A stretch of DNA of 64,000 bases from Pseudoglutamicibacter albus (GTDB lineage: Bacteria; Actinomycetota; Actinomycetes; Actinomycetales; Micrococcaceae): contig NZ_JAKRCW010000002.1 of the NCBI RefSeq assembly GCF_022346425.1, positions 1 to 64,000 of the forward strand, given 5' to 3'. Shown here in pieces: positions 25,643 to 34,398 of the stretch. Under the pieces are notes generated by a model. That model worked only from the letters and a program-made list of their open reading frames with translations, made no database searches and was not told the origin of the DNA. Both the position numbers and the translations under genes were made by a program. Each line of letters begins with the position of its first letter. Positions within the stretch are counted from its first letter, which is position 1.

Positions 25643-26733
25643 GACTTCAACGATCCCTTCAGCAACAGCGCGATGAACACAATGCCACCGGCAAACTCAA
25701 TCACAACAGACAGCGTGGTCGAATGACCCGCGAGCCGCTCAACAATGAACTGACCCACAACCAAAGCGAACGCACCGATCAGCGAGGACACAATGAACAG
25801 GGTCCCGTGGCCCGCGCCCGGTAGCGCTTGGTAGGCGAGCGAGACCACGAGCAGGCCGAAGAACGTGATCGGCCCAACCAGCGCGGTACAGGTTGCAACC
25901 ATCACGGCAGACAAGATCAGCACGATGGTGGTGACCCGTTGGTGGTTGATGCCTAAGCTGGTTGCCATGTCGCGGCCCAGCGCCATCGCATCCAGTGTGT
26001 GGCGCATACGCCACGCGAAGAACACCGCGACCCCCACCACGATCGCCGCGGCAGTCAGAAGGTTAGGGTCAACCCGGTTGAAAGACGCGAAAAACAGGTC
26101 CTGAAGCTGCGTGAACTCGCTTGGATCCAGCAGTTTCTGCAGGAGAGCCGAGATGCCGCGGAACAGGGTCCCCAACACGATACCCACCAGCAGCATGAGG
26201 TGCAGGTTGGCGGTACGCCCAGTGAACATCCACCGGTAGAGCAACACAGCGAACAGGACCATGAGCCCCAACTCGATGCCGAAACGCAGCAGTGGGGAAG
26301 CGGTCATCCATGCGGTACCACCCAGAACGAATACCGCGGTGGTCTGCAGCAGGATATAGAGCGCATCCATACCCATGATGGATGGGGTCAGGATCCTGTT
26401 GGCGGTGACGGTCTGGAACGCGACGGTGGAAACCGCGATAGCGACGGCACACACGAGCATCGCGCCCACACGGGTGCCACGCAGCTTCAGTGCGAATTCG
26501 AGCGCACCCATCAGATCCCACGTGAGGAACACCGCAACCGCAATCAGCAGTCCGGCGCTCAGTGCGGCGATCCAGATCCAGCCGCGCCGCGCGTCGCGCC
26601 GTTCAGCTTTGACACCTTCGGCAATCAGTTCATCCAGGGTCGTGGCGCTCGAAGCAGAGGCCAGCTGTTGCGTAGCCGCTGTTTTGTCATGAGCTGCTGC
26701 GTTGTCATGAGCTGCTGTGTGTTGATTAGGCAC
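25639..26733 (-). CDS. Siderophore ABC transporter, permease 2
   Basis: A 364-aa FecCD/BtuC-type permease. A hydrophilic N-terminal head (about 1-50, Ala/His/Asp-rich) is followed by nine to ten helices, with family motifs MGMDALYILLQTTAVF, LMLLVGIVLGTLFRG, SLGINHQRVT and VGPITFFGLLVVSLAYQALP. It pairs with the permease encoded at 26726-27874, whose end it overlaps by 8 bases. It forms one half of the membrane channel for the ferric chelate. Confidence 0.9.
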   Translation of the reverse strand: MPNQHTAAHDNAAAHDKTAATQQLASASSATTLDELIAEGVKAERRDARRGWIWIAALSAGLLIAVAVFLTWDLMGALEFALKLRGTRVGAMLVCAVAIAVSTVAFQTVTANRILTPSIMGMDALYILLQTTAVFVLGGTAWMTASPLLRFGIELGLMVLFAVLLYRWMFTGRTANLHLMLLVGIVLGTLFRGISALLQKLLDPSEFTQLQDLFFASFNRVDPNLLTAAAIVVGVAVFFAWRMRHTLDAMALGRDMATSLGINHQRVTTIVLILSAVMVATCTALVGPITFFGLLVVSLAYQALPGAGHGTLFIVSSLIGAFALVVGQFIVERLAGHSTTLSVVIEFAGGIVFIALLLKGSLKS

Positions 26734-27874
26734 CTGCAGCCTCCTGTTCGGCGCGCTTGCGCATCGCCAGGGCTTTCTTAGCGGCCTGGCGGGCGCGCTT
26801 CTTCGAGGACGGCGGGACGTTCTGGTAGCGCTGGTGGATGATCATGCTGAGGAACACGATGGAACCCAATACGGACATGATCATGCCCACCGGGATTTCG
26901 TACGGGATGCGGATGAGTCGGCCGGCGATGTCGCAGGCCAGCACCATGCCGGCGCCCAAGAGTGCGGTCCAGGGGACCGCGCGGCGCAGGTGGTCGCCCA
27001 CGATGGCGGAGACGATGTTCGGGACCACAAGCCCCAGGAAGGGGAGTGCTCCTACGGTGGTGACGCTCACCGCGGAGATGAGCGCGACGACAGCCATACC
27101 GAGGCGGACCGTGACCTTGTAGTTCATGCCGATCGAGGTGCAGAAGTCGCTACCGAGGCCCGCGGCGGTGAAACGGTCTGCCGCGATATAGCCTACGAGG
27201 CCGACGACCGCGACGATCCACAGCAGCTCATAACGGCCTTGGATGATGCCGGAGAGGTCTCCGATCATCCAGGCGTTCAAGGTCTGGAGGAGGTCGTTGC
27301 GGTAAGCCACAAACGTTGCGGCTGCGGAGATCACGCCGCCGAGCATGATGCCAACCAACGGGATCAGCAGCGTTGCGCGGGTTGGGAGGTTGTTGATGAT
27401 CGCGAGGAACAGAGCGGTGCCGACCAGAGAGAAGATGGTGGCGACACCCATTTTGCCGATCACTGGCATGGCCGGAACAAAGATCGTGACAGCGAGGATA
27501 CCTAGCATCGCGGATTCGGTTGAGCCGACCATGTGCGGTTCAACAAAACGGTTGCGTGCCAGCTGCTGCATGATGAGACCGGAGATCGCTACCGCAGCGC
27601 CAGCAAGCAGGGCCGCTACGGTGCGGGGGACGCGCGAGATCCAGAAGACCTCCTCGGCTTCCTGCTTCCCGGCAAGCAGGTCAGATAGAGACAGTGAGGA
27701 CGCGCCAACGAAGAGCGAGAGGGCCGCGAGGCCAAGAACCGCGAAAAGAGCGAGCAATAAGACCCACCATCGGGTCGCCAGAGACTGATCAGCTGGACCG
27801 AAAGTGACACGGCGAGGCCCCGGTGAAGACTCACGCTTCGCCCGGGGCGGGATGCTTGTAGTTGTTTTAGTCAT
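26726..27874 (-). CDS. Siderophore ABC transporter, permease 1
   Basis: A 382-aa FecCD-type permease with motifs RVPRTVAALLAGAAVAISGL, LIPLVGIMLGGVISAAATF, AWMIGDLSGI and GALPFLGLVVPNIVSAIVGD. A lysine/arginine-rich tail (SSKKRARQAAKKALAMRKRA) extends past the usual end. It lies 158 bases downstream of the binding-protein gene, with a strong hairpin in between, so it is probably expressed by partial readthrough or its own promoter. Confidence 0.9.
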   Translation of the reverse strand: MTKTTTSIPPRAKRESSPGPRRVTFGPADQSLATRWWVLLLALFAVLGLAALSLFVGASSLSLSDLLAGKQEAEEVFWISRVPRTVAALLAGAAVAISGLIMQQLARNRFVEPHMVGSTESAMLGILAVTIFVPAMPVIGKMGVATIFSLVGTALFLAIINNLPTRATLLIPLVGIMLGGVISAAATFVAYRNDLLQTLNAWMIGDLSGIIQGRYELLWIVAVVGLVGYIAADRFTAAGLGSDFCTSIGMNYKVTVRLGMAVVALISAVSVTTVGALPFLGLVVPNIVSAIVGDHLRRAVPWTALLGAGMVLACDIAGRLIRIPYEIPVGMIMSVLGSIVFLSMIIHQRYQNVPPSSKKRARQAAKKALAMRKRAEQEAAGA

Positions 27875-27986
27875 GGTTTAACACCGAGATATTCGTGGTT
27901 CAACACTGCAGTGGTGCCCCAGATACGCTCACCTGTAGAGTCTTCGACCCAACTGGTGAGCCGGCAACTCAATGTGTGAGGCGCGT

Positions 27987-28019
27987 AAGGGTGGGGCGTC
28001 ACGGGGACGCCCCACCCTT
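27987..28019. terminator. Hairpin between binding protein and permease genes
   Basis: A perfect 14-bp stem, AAGGGTGGGGCGTC with GACGCCCCACCCTT, around the loop ACGGG. It sits inside the siderophore locus, 13 bases past the binding-protein gene on the minus strand, and could set a high ratio of binding protein to membrane parts. Confidence 0.8.
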
Positions 28020-28032
28020 CGAGCTTTACAGG

Positions 28033-28980
28033 CTAGTCGAGTGCCTTTTCAACTTCGTCGATCATCTTCGGAACCGTGGTCAGGCCGTAGCCGACCAGGT
28101 ACCAGTTAGCCGCATCGAGGTAGATGATCTTGTTGTTCTTAGCTGCATCGGTCTTGTTGACGAGCTTGTTATCGAGAACCTGCTTTGCGGACTCGCCGGA
28201 GGACTCGCCGATGGCCTGGTCACGGTCGATAGCAAAGATTGCGCCAGGGTTCTTGTCCTTGACGAATTCGAAGGAAACCGACTCGCCGTGAGGGCCAGAT
28301 GCCTTCACGTCAGCGGCTGGCTTGAAGCCAAGGATGTCGTTGATGATTCCGAATCGCGAGCCCTTAGCGTAAGCGGTGAGCTTGCCGCCAGAAACCATGA
28401 GGGTCATGGTGGTCAGGTCGGACTTTTCAGCGCGAGCCTTGACCTCGTCGATGCGCTTTTCGAGCTCGCCCAGCTTTTCGTCAGCCTCTTTTTCGTTATC
28501 GACGATCTTGGCGAGTGAACGAGTGTTTTCCTCGAAGGACTCCAGCGGCTTGGTCGCGTCAACCGACATATCGATGGTCGGGGCGATATCGCTGAGGTCC
28601 TTATACGCGTCTGCGGTGCGGCCGGAGATGATGATGAGGTCAGGCTTTTCAGCGGCAACCTTCTCCAGGTCTGGCTCTTTTGGCCCACCGATCTTGGTGT
28701 ACTTGTCGTCCTCGAGGTACTTCATCTGCTCCGGGTAGGTGAATTCGGCAACACCTGCGACGTCGGTGCCGAGCGCCTTGAGGGTGTCAGTGGAGGCGAG
28801 GTCGTAGCTGAAAATCTTCTCCGGCTTCTTAGGGACCTGGGTGGTGCCCTGCGCGTGTTTGATCTCGATGGTCTCCGACGAGCCCTTGTTGTTGTCTCCG
28901 TTGCCGGAGCAACCGGTCAGCGCGAGGGCTGCGGCGGCAACGACGGCGGTGAGCCGGGTTGCGAGGCGGGTACGCTTCAT
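28033..28980 (-). CDS. Siderophore-binding lipoprotein (FatB/YclQ/CeuE-like)
   Basis: A 315-aa protein. The signal peptide is MKRTRLATRLTAVVAAAALA with lipobox LTGC (Cys24), so it is anchored to the outer face of the membrane. The type III binding fold shows IEIKHAQGTTQVPKKPEKI, then DTLKALG, KPDLIIISGRTADAY and YLDAANWYLVGYG near the end. This pattern resembles FatB/CeuE/YclQ proteins, which bind catecholate or hydroxycarboxylate siderophores. The ligand is not certain. It is the first gene of the unit, with an IdeR/DtxR-like box 114 bases upstream of the start. Confidence 0.88.
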   Translation of the reverse strand: MKRTRLATRLTAVVAAAALALTGCSGNGDNNKGSSETIEIKHAQGTTQVPKKPEKIFSYDLASTDTLKALGTDVAGVAEFTYPEQMKYLEDDKYTKIGGPKEPDLEKVAAEKPDLIIISGRTADAYKDLSDIAPTIDMSVDATKPLESFEENTRSLAKIVDNEKEADEKLGELEKRIDEVKARAEKSDLTTMTLMVSGGKLTAYAKGSRFGIINDILGFKPAADVKASGPHGESVSFEFVKDKNPGAIFAIDRDQAIGESSGESAKQVLDNKLVNKTDAAKNNKIIYLDAANWYLVGYGLTTVPKMIDEVEKALD

Positions 28981-29093
28981 GGGTTTCTCTCGTTCTATCT
29001 GTTCCGTGGAGGGTGGCTCGGATGCCCCAGCTACCGCTCTGTTTGACAAGGCGATTGATTAGCAAACATTTATGTTTCGTAATCATCTGCCTA

Positions 29094-29112
29094 TGAGGTT
29101 AGGCGATCCTAT
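29094..29112 (-). promoter_or_regulatory. Candidate IdeR/DtxR iron box
   Basis: TGAGGTTAGGCGATCCTAT matches the known 19-bp DtxR/IdeR consensus (TTAGGTTAGGCTAACCTAA) at 15 positions by eye. It lies upstream of the siderophore-binding gene, where an iron-responsive repressor would act. A second inverted repeat, AAACAT-TT-ATGTTT, is at 29064-29077. Confidence 0.7.
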
Positions 29113-29145
29113 CTGCAAGATGCAAGTACGTGTTCCTTTACACGA

Positions 29146-29193
29146 AAGCGCCGTTGGGCGTGGAACGTTGAAGTTCCGCGCCCAACGGCGCTT
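29146..29193. terminator. Long hairpin terminator
   Basis: AAGCGCCGTTGGGCG and GGAAC (29146-29166) pair with GTTCC and CGCCCAACGGCGCTT (29173-29193): about 20 bp with one internal mismatch and a 6-nt loop. It ends transcription coming from the SDR gene before the siderophore promoter. Confidence 0.75.
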
Positions 29194-29293
29194 GAGTAGC
29201 TACTTACTTGTGAGCCAGGTTACAAGACGAGGTGCGTTCCAGGCAGGCGGCGGCCAGGGTTGTGGCTGGGGTGTGGCTGGGGTGCGCGCGGGC

Positions 29294-29337
29294 TAATCGT
29301 TGGTCGAACTTGCCCTAATCGTTGGTTGAACTTGCCG
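29294..29337. repeat. 22-nt tandem duplication spanning a stop codon
   Basis: TAATCGTTGGTCGAACTTGC (29294 on) and TAATCGTTGGTTGAACTTGC (29316 on) are adjacent 22-nt units. The second holds the last codons and TAG of the SDR gene, so the gene's 3' end has been duplicated downstream. Confidence 0.85.
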
Positions 29338-30118
29338 CGTTCGTCGTGACTTTCTGCACGGTGCGTGCAGGGAGGAAACGCAGGAGGAATCGCACTAGGC
29401 GGTAGCGGCGGGAGGGAATGCACAGGGCCTTGCCTGTCGCGGACGCCAGGAGGGACTCCCGCACCACTTGCTCGGGCTTGAGCCACGCGATCTTAGGGAC
29501 ACGGCTCACGTTCATGTTCATGCGTTCATGGAATGAGGTGCGGGTCATTCCGGGGCATACCGCGGTCACGGACACACCGCGGTCTTGATACCTGCGGGAA
29601 GCGTATTCGGAGAATTCAACCATCGCGTGCTTAGCGGCGGAATAGGTGCTGACACCCGTGAACGCGGCGATGGAGGCGATGTTTATGATGCGCCCGCCGC
29701 CGCGTTTGATCATCGCGGGGATCGCGGTGTGCATGAATCGCAGCGGGATTTCGGTGTGGATGCGCCAGTGGTCCTGCTCATCCTGCCACTCGCTGGATGT
29801 GAACCCTTTGATGAGCCCGTAACCAGCGTTGTTGACTAACAGCTCCACGGGATCGATGTCGGAGGCGAGGCGTTTCTCGACTGCCGCGGCCCCTTTTTCG
29901 GTCAGCAGATCGCCGATGAGGGTTTCAACGTGGACGGCGTAACGGCTCTCAAGCCGGTGAGCTACTTCCGCGAGTGCTTCGGCGTCGCGGGCACACAGCA
30001 CGAGGTGCCTGCCTTGTGCGGCGAGTTGTTCTGCGAATTCTTCGCCGATCCCTGCGGTTGCCCCAGTGATCAGCGCTGTTCGGTGAGGTGCGTTTAGTGG
30101 GGCTGGGGTGGTGTCCAT
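29315..30118 (-). CDS. Short-chain dehydrogenase/reductase
   Basis: A 267-aa classical SDR. The cofactor motif is TGATAGIGEEF (19-29), then NNAGYG, the Ser region IINIASIAAFTGVS and the catalytic YSAAKHA (Tyr-x-x-x-Lys), followed by VCPGMTRT. Charged residues after the glycine motif (CARDAEAL) suggest NADP(H). It is a cytoplasmic oxidoreductase of unknown substrate, resembling DltE/YqjQ-like SDRs. A basic, hydrophobic C-terminal stretch (RRYRLVRFLLRFLPARTV) could touch the membrane. Confidence 0.88.
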   Translation of the reverse strand: MDTTPAPLNAPHRTALITGATAGIGEEFAEQLAAQGRHLVLCARDAEALAEVAHRLESRYAVHVETLIGDLLTEKGAAAVEKRLASDIDPVELLVNNAGYGLIKGFTSSEWQDEQDHWRIHTEIPLRFMHTAIPAMIKRGGGRIINIASIAAFTGVSTYSAAKHAMVEFSEYASRRYQDRGVSVTAVCPGMTRTSFHERMNMNVSRVPKIAWLKPEQVVRESLLASATGKALCIPSRRYRLVRFLLRFLPARTVQKVTTNAASSTND

Positions 30119-30163
30119 ACTGAAACACTAGTCCTTCGGTGGGGTTGGCGTCTTATGTTGCGC

Positions 30164-31072
30164 TCATGCGCCGTCTTCGAGTGCGGCTAGTTGGGCGCTC
30201 ACGGTGTGTTCGGCGGCGGGCCTGACCCCGGCATCGACGTCGGCATAGACGATATCGGTCACGTTGCTGACGGTGGCTTCTTCGCCGCGTTCCTGCAGGG
30301 TATGTACGGCGGCGCGGACCTGTTCGAGACGTTCGCGGCGGTGCGCGAGGTATTTGCGCGCGGTCTCCGCAACCGAGGGGAGGAAACCTGCATGTGCGGG
30401 AAGTGCCGGGATGTTACCGAGCGTTTCAAGTTTCTCGAGCGAGTCCAGGTAGTTGGTGAGCCGACCGTCCGGGTGGTCGATGATCGTGGTGCCACGCCCC
30501 AGGATCGTGTCCGCGGTCAGAACCCCGAGCGGCCGGGCCTCGGGCGTGGATTCGATGACGATGCTGATGGAGTCCGATGTGTGGCCCGGCGTGGCAAGGA
30601 CCCTCAACTGAAGCCCGGCGCCAGGCACATCGATGATCTCTCCGTCTGTGAGTGGTTCTTGTCCTTCGCTGCAGTAGTCGCTGCTGAGCGCGCGGCTCGG
30701 CGCGCCCGTGAGGCCCCGTAGGCCTTCTAATCCACCCGCGTGGTCAGGGTGTCGATGCGTAACCAGGATCAGCGCGACCTTGTGCGAGGCGAGCGCGGCC
30801 TGGTGCTGCGCATCGTCCTCACCTGGGTCCACAACGATCGCACCGCGCTGGCTGGGGATCCAGTAGCTCTGCGTGCCATCCAACGTCATAGGGCCCGGAT
30901 TGTCCTGCTGCACCATCCACACGCCCTCGACAGGTGTGGCAACCGCGCCGGCCGGGGCCGTGTCTACAGCGTCCGGGGCGGCGTCGCCTGTAGAGACCGG
31001 GACAGCGCCGCCTGGGCCAGCAGCCGCATCGTGCATGCCGTGGGCGTGAGGGTTGTTCTCGCTCGCGTTCAT
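30164..31072 (-). CDS. MBL-fold metallo-hydrolase (glyoxalase II-like)
   Basis: A 302-aa protein from ATG 31072; a longer frame opens at 31213, but its first 47 residues look non-coding. Zinc-site motifs are THRHPDHAGG (HxHxDH), a later TPGHTSDS histidine and an Asp in LTADTILGRG. The C-terminal RKYLAHRRERLEQVRAAV helix matches the LACTB2-like subgroup, whose members are hydrolases or endoribonucleases. The N-terminal 45 residues are Ala/Gly/Pro-rich. It lies 45 bases upstream of the SDR gene on the same strand and is probably co-transcribed. Confidence 0.86.
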   Translation of the reverse strand: MNASENNPHAHGMHDAAAGPGGAVPVSTGDAAPDAVDTAPAGAVATPVEGVWMVQQDNPGPMTLDGTQSYWIPSQRGAIVVDPGEDDAQHQAALASHKVALILVTHRHPDHAGGLEGLRGLTGAPSRALSSDYCSEGQEPLTDGEIIDVPGAGLQLRVLATPGHTSDSISIVIESTPEARPLGVLTADTILGRGTTIIDHPDGRLTNYLDSLEKLETLGNIPALPAHAGFLPSVAETARKYLAHRRERLEQVRAAVHTLQERGEEATVSNVTDIVYADVDAGVRPAAEHTVSAQLAALEDGA

Positions 31073-31255
31073 GCACCCCAGTATGCAGGAACCCCCCTGA
31101 CGGTTTCTGGACAGAGCCTGATAGTTTCCGGGTTTGGGCGCCCGGTTGGGAAGGCGAGCGCCTAAACTTATCGCAGTGACCCGTTGGAAGCGTGACGTAA
31201 CGAATATCTGCAAGCGGTGTCCTCAATGCGAATCATCAACGGTAAGGATTGAACT

Positions 31256-31960
31256 GTGCAGGTACGTGCTCGTTTGTCGAAGCCCATGGTCGCTGTGTTG
31301 GCGGCGTCCATGCTGCTGTTCGCTGGTTTGTTCGCGGGATTTGGTGCCCAGAAGGCGTTTGCGCATGATCAGCTCATTGCCGGCGACCCGCCCTCGGGCA
31401 ACGCGATCGCGAAAGCGCCGGAGAAGATCACGCTGACGTTCTCGGGTGAGATCCGGCAGGTTTCAGGTGGTGAAGCCAACCAGATCATTGTTCAAGACCG
31501 CGACGGCAACGAGCTGACTTACGGCGACGTCACAGTTAAAGGGACTAAGGTTTCGCGGGCTATGCAGCCGCTTCCGGAAGGCACGTATGACGTCAAGTGG
31601 TCCGCGCTTTCCTCGGACGGCCACCGGATCCAGGGCGACGGCAACTATTCCTTCACCGTGACCGAAGGTGCCTCGAAGAAGGAGATCGAGGCGTGGGAGA
31701 AGTCCCAGGGTGGCAACTCCGATGACGGTGAAGCAGGCTCCGGCAAGGGTAGCGAGGACGGGCAGAGTTCCAAGGGCTCCGATGCCGCGGCAGCAAATAC
31801 GGAAGGTTCTGCGTCTGCTCAGGCGAAGGCGGTGACGCCGGAATCCACGGCTGACACCACAACCATCATGTGGATTGTGGGCGCCGCATTCCTAGTGCTC
31901 GTAGTGATCGGTCTCATCTTGCAGGTGACCCTCAAGAAGACCGGAAGGCACAGCCACTAA
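31256..31960 (+). CDS. CopC-domain copper-binding protein, membrane-anchored
   Basis: A 234-aa protein from GTG 31256. The signal peptide (MQVRARLSKPMVAVLAASML) ends in KAFA, so the mature protein starts HDQLIAGDPPSG. An N-terminal histidine of this kind is the Cu(II) ligand of CopC/YobA domains. The domain ends near SSDGHRIQGDGNYSFTV. A Ser/Gly/Ala-rich linker leads to a C-terminal helix (IMWIVGAAFLVLVVIGLIL) and a basic tail. It probably handles copper outside the membrane, and a CopD/CtaG fusion is encoded 17 kb away. Confidence 0.88.
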   Translation: MQVRARLSKPMVAVLAASMLLFAGLFAGFGAQKAFAHDQLIAGDPPSGNAIAKAPEKITLTFSGEIRQVSGGEANQIIVQDRDGNELTYGDVTVKGTKVSRAMQPLPEGTYDVKWSALSSDGHRIQGDGNYSFTVTEGASKKEIEAWEKSQGGNSDDGEAGSGKGSEDGQSSKGSDAAAANTEGSASAQAKAVTPESTADTTTIMWIVGAAFLVLVVIGLILQVTLKKTGRHSH

Positions 31961-32053
31961 TTATTTGCGGCACTACTCAACGCGAACACCGCGACCTTTG
32001 CTGCTGACCTCTGCCGCTGATCTCTGCCTCTGACCTCAGCTCTGACAGTGCAC

Positions 32054-32090
32054 GAGTAGGCCCCCGTCGCTTGGCGACGGGGGCCTACTC
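32054..32090. terminator. 17-bp perfect terminator hairpin
   Basis: GAGTAGGCCCCCGTCGC pairs with GCGACGGGGGCCTACTC around loop TTG, between the convergent copC and GH16-like genes. Confidence 0.85.
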
Positions 32091-32214
32091 TATGGGGTGT
32101 AACCGCTACTAGTGTTGTGCCGCTTCTAGAGCGTTTCCCTATCTCAGGGTTTTTCTCCTCGCAGGGTGTTTCTCTTCTTACGCGGCAACCGCGGTGTCGC
32201 GAGGGTTAGCTCGC

Positions 32215-33444
32215 TTACTTGGTCTTGCCAGCGAGCGTGGTCACGAACTCGTTGACGGTCTTCTCGAACTCGTCGAGGTCCCCGTGGAAGTCACGCGGGA
32301 TGGCTTTCCTGATGTGGTCCGGAGTCCTCAGAGTATTCTTCGAGTTCTTTTTCTTCTTAGCGTCCTTGGACTTCTTCGAATTCTTCTTCTTAGAGTCCTT
32401 CTTCTTCGAATCCTTAGACTTCTTGGACTTCTTCTTGTCCTTAGCCTTCTTATCCTTGGATTTCTTGGAATCCTTCTTCTTCTTGGAGTCCTTCTTCTTG
32501 TCCTTCTTATCCTTAGGCTTGTCCTCGGCTGGACGTTTCTCGCCTGCAGGGGTGAAGGTCGCGTCATCAAAGACGATCGTGTCGCCCTGAGCGTTCTCGA
32601 AGTTAGCGCGGTTGGCCTTGGTGGTCCACAGGTTGATGCGCAGCTGCTGGGTTCCGTTGTCCTTAGGGACGCGCTTGGTCTGGGTGTCGTCCGAGAGGAC
32701 CTTGCCGTTTTCCAGCGAGGTGATCACACGCAGGTAATCCTTATCCCAGATCGCTTTAGTCTTGAGGGTCTGAACACCCTTAGGGATGTCGAAGCGCTTG
32801 TGGGATACGCGGTCGCGGAAGTTCTTCAGGTCATCCGGGTAGACAGTGACCATGCCGAAGGTCTTAGGGAGATCCTGGCTACCCCAGCGGGAAACCTCGA
32901 TGAAGTCGATCTCCGTGAGGCCCTTCATGTTGACGTGCTTCTTCATGCCAGGGGTGCCGTCAATAGCGACCTCGGCGGTGTCATAGGTGAAGATGCCAAG
33001 AACGTTGTTCGGGTCCATCTTGTCGAAGTCAGCGGTGTAGCTGAACTCGTACGTGCCGTAACCGGTGGACTTGGTAGCAATGAGCTCAACGCCACCGTTG
33101 ATGCCCTGGTTCTCAACAACAAGCTCACCCTTGTCGTTGACGTGAGCGCCGCTGACCCACTTACCTTCGCCATCGCTCGGGTGCGGAGCCTGAGGACCGC
33201 CCCAACCCATCACATCGTTCTTGCCGCGAATAGCCCAGTCCTGACCAGAGAATTCGATCGTGTCGAACTTGTAGTCAGTCTCAAACCGTCCGCTGTCATG
33301 GGAGATCTCTGGAGGGCCGGCCTTCGTCTCCACTGCGGTAGGGGCGGGAGCAGCATGGGCTCCTACTGCAACAGAAGTTGGGAGAACGAGTCCCAGCGCC
33401 AACGGGACCACTGCATACTTAGCAGGTTTCTTTATGGTGAACAC
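32215..33444 (-). CDS. Secreted GH16-like protein with lysine-rich region
   Basis: A 409-aa protein. The signal peptide (about 1-32) ends in AHAAPA. Residues 45-300 form a concanavalin A-like/GH16-type sandwich with EIDFIE at 178-183, the ExDxxE catalytic motif of endo-glucanases, and strands such as TGYGTYEFSYTADF and VFDDATFTP. Residues 309-370 are almost only Lys, Asp and Ser (KKDSKKK-type repeats). A short conserved-looking tail follows (TPDHIRKAIPRDFHGDLDEF). It probably cuts or binds a beta-glucan, galactan or host glycan outside the cell. The cationic stretch may bind teichoic acids, DNA or host glycosaminoglycans; that role is inference. It is monocistronic. Confidence 0.78.
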   Translation of the reverse strand: MFTIKKPAKYAVVPLALGLVLPTSVAVGAHAAPAPTAVETKAGPPEISHDSGRFETDYKFDTIEFSGQDWAIRGKNDVMGWGGPQAPHPSDGEGKWVSGAHVNDKGELVVENQGINGGVELIATKSTGYGTYEFSYTADFDKMDPNNVLGIFTYDTAEVAIDGTPGMKKHVNMKGLTEIDFIEVSRWGSQDLPKTFGMVTVYPDDLKNFRDRVSHKRFDIPKGVQTLKTKAIWDKDYLRVITSLENGKVLSDDTQTKRVPKDNGTQQLRINLWTTKANRANFENAQGDTIVFDDATFTPAGEKRPAEDKPKDKKDKKKDSKKKKDSKKSKDKKAKDKKKSKKSKDSKKKDSKKKNSKKSKDAKKKKNSKNTLRTPDHIRKAIPRDFHGDLDEFEKTVNEFVTTLAGKTK

Positions 33445-33751
33445 GCGCGATTTACCCCTTCGGAATCAACGTTTTCTCGCATCGAATAACACCCGGTTTA
33501 CACCTGGTCTTAGATTGAAGGCTCACAGCTTTTATAGGTGAACTTGCCGCCTACGGATGCTGAAGCGACAGTGACAATAGCGAAGACCACCACGTTGTCC
33601 TAGCGTCAACGCACCCTCCGTCCGAGACCCCGGACAGGTGTGAAATGCCTAAGAAACGGCTGTCGAAAGAACCTCGGGATGGTATGCGATGCCTGAGAAA
33701 TCGCTGTTTCTGGGGTGTTGTGACTACCTGAGAGTTGCCTTGAACAGAGCT
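33445..33751. other. Intergenic stretch with a diverged 19-nt repeat
   Basis: No gene is supportable here. ATGCCTAAGAAACGGCTGT (33645) and ATGCCTGAGAAATCGCTGT (33689) are related 19-nt copies 44 bases apart. The stretch lies downstream of the MarR gene and upstream of the GH16-like gene, so it must hold the latter's promoter. Confidence 0.5.
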
Positions 33752-34279
33752 CTAGTTTTTGCGGCGCGCATTCTGTTCATCACAGGCCCTGTTGATGCGG
33801 GTCAGTATGTCCGCCAAAAGTGCTTGCTCTTCGCCGGTGAGAGGATCAAACACGGTCTCGCGCACAAACGTGACATGGTCCGGAGCCGCGGCACGAAGGA
33901 CATCCCACCCGTGCGGGGTCAGGAGCACATCCTGGGCGCGGCGGTCACGTCCCTCAGAAGGGGCACGTTCCACAAGGTCGCGATCCTCCATGCGCCGCAA
34001 TAAGTGTGAGAGCCGCGACCGTTCCCACCCAAGTGCGGAGGCAAGCTCACCGGTGCGCACCCGATGCTCCGGGGAATCTGAGATGGTAGCCATCACCGAA
34101 TACTCGCCCGAGGACAGCGCGGAATCGTGAAGCAACTGACGGTCCAGCGTGGATGGGAAACCCCAAATGAACTCACGCAACGTGTACCAAAGATCAGCTT
34201 CCTCAGCGTTCAGCCACCGCACGTCACTGTGCGGCTCACCCTGCTCAATGTTCGTTTCAGGGTCCAGTTGGTGGTTCAT
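33752..34279 (-). CDS. MarR-family transcriptional regulator
   Basis: A 175-aa protein from ATG 34279 with TGGAGTG upstream; an earlier start would add 10 residues. The winged helix-turn-helix covers about residues 60-130 (RTGELASALGWERSRLSHLL, then RRMEDRDLVERAPSEGRDRR), flanked by dimer helices. It responds to small phenolic or redox signals in well-studied relatives. It is divergent from the RNase HI gene with 119 bases between them. No obvious target gene sits beside it apart from itself. Confidence 0.88.
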   Translation of the reverse strand: MNHQLDPETNIEQGEPHSDVRWLNAEEADLWYTLREFIWGFPSTLDRQLLHDSALSSGEYSVMATISDSPEHRVRTGELASALGWERSRLSHLLRRMEDRDLVERAPSEGRDRRAQDVLLTPHGWDVLRAAAPDHVTFVRETVFDPLTGEEQALLADILTRINRACDEQNARRKN

Positions 34280-34398
34280 CTCAAACACTCCATGCACTTG
34301 ATCTATCAATCGTCACATGTTCTCGGCAACCAACCAACCCCGAATCAAGTAATGCACCGTCACCACCGCATCGGAGAGGTTCGTGATGGGATAGGACT

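Noticed and set aside
32194-33489. A 431-codon plus-strand frame with leucine-rich stretches
   Set aside because: It is the exact antisense of the GH16-like gene. The leucine runs are the complement of lysine codons in the Lys-rich region.
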